From NCBI GenBank assembly GCA_963780395.1, contig CAWABY010000003.1:1-64000 (forward strand): a DNA stretch of 64,000 bases, in the 5' to 3' direction. Positions 48,839-56,511 of this stretch are shown here, one piece after another (the stretch's first letter is position 1; each line of letters begins with the position of its first letter). The stretch is from VGBV01 sp963780395. GTDB lineage: Bacteria > Actinomycetota > Thermoleophilia > Solirubrobacterales > 70-9. The position numbers and the translations under genes were made by a program. Below the pieces are notes generated by a model. It saw only the letters and a list, made by a program, of their open reading frames with translations. It was not told the origin of the DNA and did no database searches.

Positions 48839-50152
48839 CTAGCCAGACTTGACGAGCTCGCGCTCGTGATCGATGTCGGGCTCGACCAGGATCGCGCCCT
48901 CGCCCGTGGGGTAGGCCTCCTCGCCGTGATAGATCACGTCCATGCCCATCGCCTCCTCGCGCTCGCTGGCCCGCAGCGGCATCAAGGCCCCTACGAGCTT
49001 GAGCAGGATGAAGGTCGCGACGAAGGCGTAGACGGGGGTCGCGAGGGCGGCCAGGAGCTGGTCGACGAACTGCTCGCCGTTCCCGTAGAAGAGGCCGTCG
49101 GAGAGTCCGTTCCAGCCCACCTGCGCGACGAGGCCTATGAAGAGGATTCCGGTCAGGCCCGCCAGGCCGTGGGCGGCGAGCACGTCGAGCGTCTCGTCCA
49201 CCCGAGTGCGCGGGCGATAGGCGACCAGCAGCCAGCAGGGGATCGCGCCGAGCGCGCCCAGGGCCATCGCCCAGCCGGGGCTGATGTAGGCCCCGGCCGG
49301 GGTGATCAGCACGCAGCCGACGATGATCGCCGTCGCAGCACCGATCGCGGTCACCTTGCGGCCGGTGATCGCGTCGAGCGCGAACCATGTGATCAGGGCG
49401 CAGGCCGGGGTCAGCAGCGTGTTGACGAAGGCGAGCGCCCCGGCGGCGTTGGCCCCGATGCCGCTCCCGCCGTTGAAGCCGAACCAGCCGAACCACAGCA
49501 GCCCGGCGCCGACCAGCACGTAGACGGCGTTGTGGGGGAGCAGGGCCTGGCGCCCGTAGTCCTTGCGTGCGCCGACCACAAGCGCGGCGGCGAGAGCCGA
49601 GAAGCCCGAGGCCATCTCGACCGGAACGCCGCCGGCGAAGTCGAGGGTGCCGCGCTCGAACATCCATCCGCCGCCGAAGGACCAGTGAGCCAGCACCGCG
49701 TAGACGATGATCGACCACAGGGCCGCAAAGACGAGGAATGCGCTGAAGCGCATGCGCTCGACCACCGCCCCGGAGATCAGCGCCACCGTGATGATGCAGA
49801 AGGTCGCCTGGAAGGCGAAGAAGAGGAGATGCGGGATCGTCTGCGGGTCGGTGGTGCCGATCACGTTGCGCGGCTCGAGGGTGACGTCGTTGAGGAAGGC
49901 GTAGTTCAGGCCTCCGACGAGATCCCCAGTCCCATCGAAGGCGAGCGAATATCCGATGGCGGCCCACGTCACTGTCGCGATCGCGATCGACGCGACGCAC
50001 ATCATGAACGTGTTGAGCGGGTTCTTGGAGCGGACGAGCCCGGCGTAGAAGAGCCCCAGCGCCGGGGTCATCAGCAGCACCAGCGCCGTCGCGGCGAACA
50101 TCCAGGAGGTATCGCCCGTGTCGATCTCGGCGGCCTGCGCGAGCAGGGTCAT
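48839..50152 (-). CDS. amtB: Ammonium transporter with Glu in place of the first twin His
   Basis: A 437-aa Amt/Mep/Rh channel with about eleven membrane helices. It has GLFYAGLVRSKNPLNTFMM near the start, HWSFGGGWMFERGTLDFAGG, FVNTLLTPACALITW and the PII-docking end EREEAMGMDVIYHGEEAY. The first conserved pore His (GGTVVH in E. coli AmtB) reads GGVPVE here, so it is Glu. The second His is kept (LDVLAAHGLAGLTG). A Glu/His pair occurs in some fungal Mep proteins. It starts four bases inside glnB, so the pair is cotranscribed. Confidence 0.93.
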   Translation of the reverse strand: MTLLAQAAEIDTGDTSWMFAATALVLLMTPALGLFYAGLVRSKNPLNTFMMCVASIAIATVTWAAIGYSLAFDGTGDLVGGLNYAFLNDVTLEPRNVIGTTDPQTIPHLLFFAFQATFCIITVALISGAVVERMRFSAFLVFAALWSIIVYAVLAHWSFGGGWMFERGTLDFAGGVPVEMASGFSALAAALVVGARKDYGRQALLPHNAVYVLVGAGLLWFGWFGFNGGSGIGANAAGALAFVNTLLTPACALITWFALDAITGRKVTAIGAATAIIVGCVLITPAGAYISPGWAMALGALGAIPCWLLVAYRPRTRVDETLDVLAAHGLAGLTGILFIGLVAQVGWNGLSDGLFYGNGEQFVDQLLAALATPVYAFVATFILLKLVGALMPLRASEREEAMGMDVIYHGEEAYPTGEGAILVEPDIDHERELVKSG

Positions 50153-50502
50153 GCGCCCACCGGCGTCACGGCCGCCTCGTCGCTCTCGCCGGTGCGGATG
50201 CGGACAGCGCGCTCGAGCGGCACCACGAAGATCTTGCCGTCGCCTACCTCATCGGTGCGCGCGCCCGCGCGTACGGCCTCGATCGTCGTCTCCACGAACG
50301 AGTCCGAGACGGCGATCTCGAAGCGGACCTTGTCGGCCAGTCCCATCTTCACGGTGGTGCCGCGGTAGGTCTCGACCTGGTCCAGCTCGCCGCCGTGGCC
50401 CTGCACGCGGCTCATCGTCACGCCTCGTACCTCGGCCCGGTACAGCGCCTCGAGCACGTCGTTGGCCTTCTCGGGCCGGACGATGCCGATCACCAGTTTC
50501 AC
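50149..50502 (-). CDS. glnB: Nitrogen regulatory PII protein with atypical T-loop
   Basis: A 117-aa PII-family signal protein from GTG 50502. It has VIGIVRPEKANDVLEALYR, the T-loop region (GHGGELDQVETYRGTTVK) and the C-terminal VGDGKIFVVPLERAVRIRTG. Aligned by eye with GlnB/GlnK, the modifiable Tyr51 is Val and Gln39 is Glu, while Tyr46 (ETYRG) and a Lys before VRFEIAV remain. Uridylylation or adenylylation at residue 51 is therefore not possible. It likely gates the adjacent AmtB. Confidence 0.9.
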   Translation of the reverse strand: MKLVIGIVRPEKANDVLEALYRAEVRGVTMSRVQGHGGELDQVETYRGTTVKMGLADKVRFEIAVSDSFVETTIEAVRAGARTDEVGDGKIFVVPLERAVRIRTGESDEAAVTPVGA

Positions 50503-50546
50503 GCTCGCTCCCTTGGACGTTTTGGCTCCGGCAGGGCGATCAGCTC

Positions 50547-50564
50547 CGCCTGCCCGGACAGGCG
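50547..50564. promoter_or_regulatory. Inverted repeat between the glycerate kinase gene and glnB
   Basis: CGCCTG (50547-50552) and CAGGCG (50559-50564) flank a 6-base spacer, about 45 bases upstream of the glnB GTG on the minus strand. It may be a nitrogen-regulator operator or the terminator of the upstream gene. There is no T run. Confidence 0.35.
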
Positions 50565-50626
50565 CGAGCCTAACTTCGCCCGAGGCGGCGATCGGGGGGC
50601 GGCCTCAGATCAATCCGCAAACTGGG

Positions 50627-51595
50627 TCAAGAGGCGATCTCCCGGGCGGCGGCCTCGATCGCGTCCAGCGTCGTGGCCTCTGTGGACGACACGAGGCCGA
50701 GCCGCTCGCCAGCGCCGGCCGAGAGGCTGACCTGGCCGGCGATGACGTACAGCGGCACGCCCGCGGCCCGGCAGCGCTTGGCTACCTCGCCCACCAGCTT
50801 CCCCTCCAGGCTCTGGGAGTCCAGCCGCCCCTCGCCGGTGACGACCGCGCCGGAGTCCTCCAGGTGGCGGTCGAAGCCGAGCAGGCCCAGGACGTAGGCG
50901 GCGCCGGGAACGAGCCTGGCCCCGAACTCCGCCCAGAGCCCGCCCGAGAGGCCGCCCGCGGCGCCGGTCATCGGCCTGCCGCGCGGATCCCGCGGCAGGG
51001 CGCCGGCGCGAGCGGTGAGGCGCTCGGTGAGGCGGGCAACCGCCTGGGGGTCGGCGCCCTTTTGGGGCGCGAACACCTCGGCGGCGCGTTCGAAGGGGAT
51101 CGAGACGTCGCAGAGCACCTCCAGCTTCGCCTTGCCGAGTCCTCCGGCCGCCTCGATCGCCTCGATCGCGCCCGCGCCGCCGTCGGTTGTGGCGCTGCCT
51201 CCCGCCGCGACCAGCACGCGCGCGGCGCCCCCCGCGGCGGCGGCCGCCATCAGCTCTCCGGTACCGGCGCTGCTGGCGGCCTCGGCATCGCGCTCGGACT
51301 CGGCCACCAGCCCCAGGCCCGAGGCCTGGGCGACCTCGACCACGGCGGTGCGCCCGTCTGCGAGGCGGGCGTAGCGCGCCTCGAGCGGCCGCCCCAGCGG
51401 GTCGTGAGCGGGGGCGGTGACGAGCTCTCCGCCCAGCGCCGCCAGCAGGGCATCCATCGTCCCTTCGCCCCCGTCGGCCGCGGGCAGCAGGGTGGGGTCG
51501 GCGCCGGCCTCGCGCAGCCCGCGGCCGATCGCGTCGGCGACCTCGCCCGCGGTCAGCGTCCCCTTGAAGGAGTCGGGGACGACTAGGAACCGCAC
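50627..51595 (-). CDS. Glycerate 2-kinase (GlxK type)
   Basis: A 322-aa protein of the GlxK/GarK glycerate kinase family, which phosphorylates D-glycerate. It has RFLVVPDSFKGTLTAGEVAD, LLPAADGGEGTMDAL, VAAGGSATTDGGAGAIEAIE and GAVVTGEGRLDSQSLEGKLV. Family members are usually about 370-380 aa, so this is a compact version, but all core motifs are present. GTG 51595 lies four bases after the stop of the acyl-CoA synthetase gene, suggesting one transcript. Confidence 0.9.
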   Translation of the reverse strand: MRFLVVPDSFKGTLTAGEVADAIGRGLREAGADPTLLPAADGGEGTMDALLAALGGELVTAPAHDPLGRPLEARYARLADGRTAVVEVAQASGLGLVAESERDAEAASSAGTGELMAAAAAGGAARVLVAAGGSATTDGGAGAIEAIEAAGGLGKAKLEVLCDVSIPFERAAEVFAPQKGADPQAVARLTERLTARAGALPRDPRGRPMTGAAGGLSGGLWAEFGARLVPGAAYVLGLLGFDRHLEDSGAVVTGEGRLDSQSLEGKLVGEVAKRCRAAGVPLYVIAGQVSLSAGAGERLGLVSSTEATTLDAIEAAAREIAS

Positions 51596-51599
51596 CTGG

Positions 51600-53414
51600 C
51601 TATCCGGCGTAGAGGGCCTCGATGTCGGACTCGTACTTGTCGGCGACGACGTTCCGCTTCACCTTCAGCGTCGGCGTCAGCTCGCCGCCCTCCTGCGACA
51701 GGTCGGCCGGCAGGATCTCGAACTTCTTCACCTGCTCGACCCGCGCGAATTTCTCGTTCATCTCGTCGATGTGCTCCTGGATGATCTCGCGCATCTCGGG
51801 GTTCTTGGCGACCTCGGCGGGGTCGGCGGGCCAGCCTTTCTCCGTTGCCAGCTTCGCCACCTCCTCCATGTCCAAGGTCACCAGCGCCGAGAGGAAGGGC
51901 CGGCGGTCGCCGATGACGACGGCCTGCGAGACGTAGGGGCTCTGCTTGATCTCGGCCTCGAGGTTGGCGGGCGTGATGTTCTTGCCGCCCGCGGTGATGA
52001 TGATGTCCTTCTTGCGGCCGGTGATCTTCAGATAGCCGTCCTCGTCGAACTCGCCGATGTCGCCGGTGTGAAGCCAGCCGTCGACGATCGTCTCCTTGGT
52101 CGCCTCTTCGTTCTTGTAGTAGCCCTGGAACACGTTCGGGCCCTTGACCAGTATCTCGCCGTCGTCGGCGATCCTGATCTCGCATGAGTTGAACGGGACG
52201 CCGACGGTGCCGAACTTGAACGCCTCGGGACGCGAGATCGTCGCCGCCGTCGAGGTCTCGGTCATGCCCCAGCCCTCGACCACCAGCACGCCGGCAGCGT
52301 CGAAGAAGCGCAGGATCTCGGGGTTGATCGGCGCCGCCCCGGTGACCGCGAGCTTCAGGTTGCCGCCGAATAGCGCCCGGATCTTGGACAGCACCTGCTT
52401 GTCGGCGAACTCGTACTGCTTGCGCAGCAGCCAGCCGACGGGCTTGCCCGCGCGCTCGCGGTCGCGCACCTTCTTGCCGACGCCGACCGCCCAGTTGAAG
52501 ATGGCCTTCTTCAGCCCCCCTTCCTTCTCGATGTTGCCGGTCGCGGCGGTGTAGATCTTCTCGAAGATGCGGGGGACCGACGGGAAGTAGGTCGGCTTCA
52601 CCTCGGTCAGGTTGGGGATGATCTTGAGCGGGTCCCGCTCCCAGTAGGCCAGGGTGGCGCCGAGGTCGAAGGTGCCGAGCTGGATCAGCAGCGCGAAGCT
52701 GTGCGCCAGCGGCAGGAACAGGTAGGTCAGCTCCTCGTCGCCCAGCACGTTGGCCTCGTGCACCATGTCCAGCATCGAGCGGTAGTTGCCGTGCGAGATC
52801 ACGCAGCCCTTTGGCGGGCCGGTGGTGCCCGAGGTGTAGATGAAGGTGCAGATGTCGTCGCTGGTGACCGAGCTCCAGCGCGCCTCCCAGTCCGAGTCCG
52901 AGCCGCCGGCGCCCCGGGCGGCGAGGTCGTCCATCGAGACCGCGTCGTCGGCCGTCCCCTCCATCAGGATCACGTGCTCGAGCTTGGGGCACTGTGCGCG
53001 CACCTGGCGGACCTTCTCCAACTGCTCGTCGTCCTCGACGATGACCGCGACGGCGTCGGAGTTCTCCAGCACGTACTGGCACTCCTCGGGGGAGTTCGTC
53101 TGGTAGATCGGGACCACCGTGGCGCCGGCGCTGAGCGCCGCGAAGTCGAAATAGGTCCACTCGGGCCGCGTGTTGGCGAGGATCGAGACCTTGTCGCCCT
53201 TCTCGATCCCGAGATCCATGAGCCCGAGCGAAAGCGCCTTGACGATCTCGCCGACCTGTTCGTAGGTCTTGCTGACCCACTGGCCGGAGGGGTCCTTGTA
53301 CATGACTGCCTCATTCGGCCCGTGCTTTCGGACCGCGAGCGGAAACAGGTCTGCCAGGGTCTTGCTCCCTGTGGCGACATCCGTTGCCGCCTTCTCGACG
53401 GTGGCTGACTCCAT
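51600..53414 (-). CDS. Long-chain fatty acid-CoA ligase (AMP-binding)
   Basis: A 604-aa FadD-type enzyme activating fatty acids with ATP and CoA. It has the P-loop TFIYTSGTTGPPKGCVISHG (near residue 190), WGMTETSTAAT, the DGWLHTGDIGEFDEDGYLKI hinge and GRKKDIIITAGGKNITPANL with the catalytic-region Lys. GGAGGAGAG precedes ATG 53414. The sequence is of the bubblegum/long-chain branch. Cytoplasmic or peripheral membrane. Confidence 0.93.
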   Translation of the reverse strand: MESATVEKAATDVATGSKTLADLFPLAVRKHGPNEAVMYKDPSGQWVSKTYEQVGEIVKALSLGLMDLGIEKGDKVSILANTRPEWTYFDFAALSAGATVVPIYQTNSPEECQYVLENSDAVAVIVEDDEQLEKVRQVRAQCPKLEHVILMEGTADDAVSMDDLAARGAGGSDSDWEARWSSVTSDDICTFIYTSGTTGPPKGCVISHGNYRSMLDMVHEANVLGDEELTYLFLPLAHSFALLIQLGTFDLGATLAYWERDPLKIIPNLTEVKPTYFPSVPRIFEKIYTAATGNIEKEGGLKKAIFNWAVGVGKKVRDRERAGKPVGWLLRKQYEFADKQVLSKIRALFGGNLKLAVTGAAPINPEILRFFDAAGVLVVEGWGMTETSTAATISRPEAFKFGTVGVPFNSCEIRIADDGEILVKGPNVFQGYYKNEEATKETIVDGWLHTGDIGEFDEDGYLKITGRKKDIIITAGGKNITPANLEAEIKQSPYVSQAVVIGDRRPFLSALVTLDMEEVAKLATEKGWPADPAEVAKNPEMREIIQEHIDEMNEKFARVEQVKKFEILPADLSQEGGELTPTLKVKRNVVADKYESDIEALYAG

Positions 53415-53479
53415 CTCTCCTCCTGTTTGGTCTGGACAGGAAGCCGCGATCCGCGGCTGCGAAGGGAAGTCTATTGGGC

Positions 53480-53499
53480 GCCTGGCTGCGTGGCCAGGC
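53480..53499. terminator. Hairpin between the IF2_N-like gene and the acyl-CoA synthetase
   Basis: GCCTGGC (53480-53486) and GCCAGGC (53493-53499) form a perfect 7-bp stem with a 6-base loop, about 20 bases past the stop of the 53520-53696 gene on the minus strand. It has no clear T run and is probably a terminator for that gene. Confidence 0.45.
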
Positions 53500-53519
53500 T
53501 CATCTGGGGTGACCGAAAG

Positions 53520-53696
53520 CTAGGCTGCGGCGCTCTTGCCCTGCGCCTGCATCGCGCGCAGGGAGGACTCGAACAGGGTCTTGTCGATCCGACCCTTGAG
53601 CACCGGCACATTCATCTCGACGCATTTCGTGAGTACGTCGCGGCGCTTCATCTGCATCTCGTCCGCGAGCTCGGTGGGCGTCAGGTGAACGGCCAT
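53520..53696 (-). CDS. 58-aa protein resembling the IF-2 N-terminal domain
   Basis: From ATG 53696 (preceded by GAGAGGACC) the protein reads MAVHLTPTELADEMQMKRRD, then VLTKCVEMNVPVLKGRIDKT and SSLRAMQAQGKSAAA. The helix-loop-helix with TPTELADEMQMKRRDVLTKC resembles IF2_N (PF04760), a small domain normally repeated at the N terminus of translation initiation factor IF-2. Here it is the entire protein. The longer frame to 53762 adds residues without family likeness. It may bind nucleic acid or ribosome; function unknown. Confidence 0.7.
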   Translation of the reverse strand: MAVHLTPTELADEMQMKRRDVLTKCVEMNVPVLKGRIDKTLFESSLRAMQAQGKSAAA

Positions 53697-53787
53697 ATGG
53701 GTCCTCTCTTTCTCGCCTACATGCTCTGGATAGATGTATATCGCCTCGACGCGACGTGTCAACCTTTCGCCCGCAAACTGCGAGAAA

Positions 53788-54549
53788 TCAGACAGGGTTC
53801 GGAACGTCGATGAACTCGTGCTCGACCCCGAAATTCTCGGCGGCGAGCTCCCCGAGGCGCCGGATCCCGAAGGTCTCGGTCGCGTAGTGGCCGCCGGCGA
53901 GGAAGTGGAGGCCGTACTCGCGCGCCTCGCCCATCACGGGCTCGCTGGGCTCGCCCGTGACCAGAGCGTCCAGCCCCAGCCGGCCCGCCTCGTGCACGGC
54001 GAATGCGCCGCCGCCGGTCACGATCCCGACCCGCTGGATCCGCTTGGGGCCGGACTCGAACACCAGCGGCTCCCGTTCGGTCGCCTCGGCCAGGCGAGCG
54101 CTCAGCTCGGCAACCGAGATCGGCCTGGGTGCCCTGCCGACCGCGCCGACCATCGAGCCCTTCGCCTCGCCGAACGGGGTCGGGTCGGGATCAAGGCCGA
54201 GCAGCTCGCGCAGCAGGGCGTTGTTGCCGACCTTGGGATGGGCGTCGAGGGGCAGGTGGTAGGCGGCGAGGGTGGCGTCGGCCGCCAGCAGCGCCCGGAG
54301 CCGAGCCGCCATCGGCGGCGACAGGGCCTCCAGGCGCTCTCCCCAGAGCAGTCCGTGGTGGACCAGCACCAGCTCGGCGCCCGCCCCCACGGCGGCATCC
54401 AGCGTCTCCAGGTTGGCGCTGACGCCGGTCGCGATCTTCGAGACCTCGCCCGCGCCGGGGACCTGGACGCCGTTCGGCCCGTAGTCCTCGAACGAGCCCG
54501 CGTCGAGCAACTCGTCGCAGAAAGCGATGACCTGGTCGCGAGCCGCCAT
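53788..54549 (-). CDS. Nif3-like dinuclear metal centre protein
   Basis: A 253-aa member of the Nif3/YbgI (GTP cyclohydrolase 1 type 2-like) family. It has AFCDELLDAGSFEDYGPNGV, the metal-binding VLVHHGLLWG and YHLPLDAHPKVGNNALL, and the closing FLAGGHYATETFGIRRLGEL with conserved His and Glu. The exact reaction is debated in the literature. ATG 54549 is chosen over the longer frame to 54591 because TAGTCT (minus strand, 54557-54562) lies seven bases upstream, a leaderless layout. Confidence 0.88.
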   Translation of the reverse strand: MAARDQVIAFCDELLDAGSFEDYGPNGVQVPGAGEVSKIATGVSANLETLDAAVGAGAELVLVHHGLLWGERLEALSPPMAARLRALLAADATLAAYHLPLDAHPKVGNNALLRELLGLDPDPTPFGEAKGSMVGAVGRAPRPISVAELSARLAEATEREPLVFESGPKRIQRVGIVTGGGAFAVHEAGRLGLDALVTGEPSEPVMGEAREYGLHFLAGGHYATETFGIRRLGELAAENFGVEHEFIDVPNPV

Positions 54550-54556
54550 CTCGCGC

Positions 54557-54566
54557 AGACTACGAT
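54557..54566. promoter_or_regulatory. Overlapping divergent leaderless -10 boxes
   Basis: Minus strand TAGTCT (54557-54562) is seven bases before ATG 54549. Plus strand TACGAT (54561-54566) is six bases before GTG 54573. The two hexamers share positions 54561-54562, so the two promoters cannot easily be occupied together. The start codons of the two genes are only 23 bases apart. Confidence 0.6.
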
Positions 54567-54572
54567 CTGCGC

Positions 54573-54833
54573 GTGACCGACGCCGAGGCAAGACCTGGGG
54601 CAGCCGCGGGCTCCTTCATCGAGTCCCTGCAGGAGTCAGACCTGTACTCGATGGGGGCGTACTTCTGCGACCAGAACCCGGAGCTGGTCGACGAGGTGGT
54701 GGCGCGCAGCGAGGAGATCGAGAAGCGGGGGCTGGAGGCGTGGACCGAGCGGACCGGGACTCCGGTCGAGGAGGCATTCCGCACGCTGGTCACCGGCCTC
54801 GCCGTCCGCTACTACAAGGCGCTGGCGGGGTGA
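54573..54833 (+). CDS. Small conserved-looking helical protein, function unknown
   Basis: An 86-aa acidic protein from GTG 54573. It contains GSFIESLQESDLYSMGAYFC, DQNPELVDEVVARSEEIEKR and EEAFRTLVTGLAVRYYKALA. It is probably all-helical, and no family is recognised. It is leaderless (TACGAT six bases upstream), and its stop overlaps the next gene's GTG (GTGA), so three genes to 56073 likely form one operon. Confidence 0.7.
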   Translation: MTDAEARPGAAAGSFIESLQESDLYSMGAYFCDQNPELVDEVVARSEEIEKRGLEAWTERTGTPVEEAFRTLVTGLAVRYYKALAG

Positions 54834-55534
54834 GCGAGCCAGCGTCGCGGCGCCGGCCCCGGCCGATCGGGGTCGCGATCGGCGTCGGCATCGCCCTGAT
54901 CGGCATCGCGATCATCGCCTCGCTGTCGCTGGACGAGGGCGACACCGATCCGATCGAGATCGACGACGCCGGCGAGGTGCGAAAGCTGGTCGGCGGCATC
55001 CCCCAGCTCGAGGACCGCCTGGGCGAGGACAACGCCCCCGTCACCGTCGAGGTCTTCAACGACCTCCAGTGCACCGACTGCTCGGACTGGCAGCTCGATG
55101 TGATCGAGCCGCTGATCGAGGACGAGGTCCGCTCGGGGGAGGTGAAGCTCGAGTACCGCCACTGGTCGATGACCGAGCGCCCCGCCGGCGTCGCGTCCTA
55201 CGGAGCGGTCGCGGCCGGGTTGCAGGCTCAGGAGTGGCAGTTCATCGAGCTCTTCTTCCACAACCAGGCGGAGGCGACGAGCAGGGGGGTCACCCAGGAG
55301 TTCCTGGACGAGGTCGCCAAGGGCGTGCTGAACCTGAACGTCGAGCAATGGCAGAACGATTTCGACGAGCCCGAGGTCAAGGAGACGCTGGAAAGGGACG
55401 ATCTGGTGGCGATCGAGGAGCGGATCCCCACCGAGCCGGCCGTGATCGTGAGCGGGCCGGGCGGCATCGTGAAGCTGATCGAGACCCCGACCCTGGCGGA
55501 GGTGCGCGCGGCGATCGAACAGGTCTCCGGGTGA
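54830..55534 (+). CDS. Membrane-anchored DsbA-like thioredoxin-fold protein
   Basis: A 234-aa protein from GTG 54830. After RRRPRPIG comes one N-terminal membrane anchor (VAIGVGIALIGIAIIASLSL, residues 13-33), then an extracytoplasmic thioredoxin fold of the DsbA/BdbD type. The redox motif is CTDC in VEVFNDLQCTDCSDWQLDVI. A helical insert (YGAVAAGLQAQEWQFIELFF, NQAEATSRGVTQEFLDEVA) and the cis-Pro region IPTEPAVIVSG follow. It likely makes or shuffles disulfides outside the membrane. Confidence 0.85.
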   Translation: MSEPASRRRPRPIGVAIGVGIALIGIAIIASLSLDEGDTDPIEIDDAGEVRKLVGGIPQLEDRLGEDNAPVTVEVFNDLQCTDCSDWQLDVIEPLIEDEVRSGEVKLEYRHWSMTERPAGVASYGAVAAGLQAQEWQFIELFFHNQAEATSRGVTQEFLDEVAKGVLNLNVEQWQNDFDEPEVKETLERDDLVAIEERIPTEPAVIVSGPGGIVKLIETPTLAEVRAAIEQVSG

Positions 55535-56073
55535 CCCGCAAGCGCTGGCTGGTCGCCCTCGGCGCGCTGGCGCTGGCTTTGGCGGTCACGCTGCTGGCGA
55601 TCGATCCCTCGAGGGAGGCCGAGGGCAACCCCGGCATCGTTGCGTGGGAGTTCGCCTGGAGCGAGGAGCGCGCGGCCGAGATCCTGGCCGAGTGGGGCCC
55701 CGAGGGCCAGGACGCTGCGCGAACCTCGCTGCGGCTCGACTTCCTCTACCTGCTCGCCTACGGCGCCTTCTTCGCGCTGGCCTGCGCCGCGACCCGCGAC
55801 CTGGCGGCGGAGCGGGGCTGGCGTCGAATGGCTGCCTTCGGGGTGGCCGCGGTGCCGCTGGCGATCGGGGGCGCGCTGTTCGACGCGATCGAGGACGTCT
55901 TCCTCCTGATCGCGCTGGAAGGGGAGGGCGGCGAGGCGGCGCCGCGGCTGGGCGCGATCTTCGCGGGCCTCAAGTTCGCATTGCTGGCCACGGTCCAGGT
56001 CTACATCGTGGCGGGCCTGGCGCTGCGCGTCAGGGACCGCCTTCGCGCGCGCGAGAGCCGAACCAGCGGCTGA
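55531..56073 (+). CDS. Four-span membrane protein
   Basis: A 180-aa protein from GTG 55531, overlapping the DsbA-like gene (GTGA). It has four hydrophobic helices near residues 7-23, 70-88, 100-120 and 143-165. An acidic extracytoplasmic loop with two Trp (IVAWEFAWSEERAAEILAEW) follows the first helix. No Cys pair typical of DsbB/VKOR is evident, so it is not an obvious electron-transfer partner. Function unknown. Its 3' end overlaps the convergent PH-like gene by 44 bases. Confidence 0.72.
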   Translation: MTRKRWLVALGALALALAVTLLAIDPSREAEGNPGIVAWEFAWSEERAAEILAEWGPEGQDAARTSLRLDFLYLLAYGAFFALACAATRDLAAERGWRRMAAFGVAAVPLAIGGALFDAIEDVFLLIALEGEGGEAAPRLGAIFAGLKFALLATVQVYIVAGLALRVRDRLRARESRTSG

Positions 56074-56479
56074 GCTCCTCGATGCCGCGCTTCTGACCCG
56101 GGCCGCCCGCGAGCTTGCCCATCAGGCGCCCCTCCCCGCGCATCATCGTCAGGTCCAGCTTCTCGCCGTCGGTCGTGCGCAGGCTTACCCTGACCGCGAC
56201 GTTATCCATGATCGCCGCCTCTGCGTTCATCCAGCCGCCGCCGGCGTCCTCGGCCTTGGCGTCGGCGATCCGGTCCTCGGTCAGCGACAGCACCTCCCCG
56301 TCGACCTCGCCGCGGCGATCGGTGGGCTGAATCAGCAGGCGCCTGTCGGTGACTCCGATCGCCGCGGCGCCGCCCTTGAACAGACCCTTTCGCTGGGCGG
56401 CGGCGATGATCCCCAGCAGCTGCTCGCCCGGCTCGAGCAGGGACTCGAAGTGAGGCCAGTGCTTGGCGTCGAAGTCGAT
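56030..56479 (-). CDS. PH-like domain protein, apparent AUC start
   Basis: Reading the minus-strand frame from 56479 gives 149 aa: IDFDAKHWPHFESLLEPGEQ, then RKGLFKGGAAAIGVTDRRLL, IQPTDRRGEVDGEVLSLTE and the C-terminal GIEELSRWFGSRAREGGP. The AIGVTDRRLL block is typical of bacterial PH-like/YokE-type domains. No ATG, GTG or TTG occurs in frame between the upstream stop and the GTG at 56293, which would discard this block. TAGGAT (56486-56491, minus) is six bases before ATC 56479, exactly where leaderless genes here begin. Non-canonical initiation is therefore proposed. Confidence 0.6.
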   Translation of the reverse strand: MDFDAKHWPHFESLLEPGEQLLGIIAAAQRKGLFKGGAAAIGVTDRRLLIQPTDRRGEVDGEVLSLTEDRIADAKAEDAGGGWMNAEAAIMDNVAVRVSLRTTDGEKLDLTMMRGEGRLMGKLAGGPGQKRGIEELSRWFGSRAREGGP

Positions 56480-56485
56480 CGCCGG

Positions 56486-56505
56486 ATCCTACGGGGCACT
56501 AGCCT
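56486..56505. promoter_or_regulatory. Divergent leaderless -10 boxes preceding two ATC codons
   Basis: Minus strand: TAGGAT (56486-56491), six bases before ATC 56479-56477. Plus strand: TAGCCT (56500-56505), six bases before ATC 56512-56514. The arrangement is symmetric and mirrors the ATG/GTG leaderless starts at 54.5 kb. Confidence 0.55.
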
Positions 56506-56511
56506 GGCCGC

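Noticed and set aside
56030..56293. GTG 56293 as start of the PH-like gene
   Set aside because: The conserved AIGVTDRRLL block lies upstream in the same frame.
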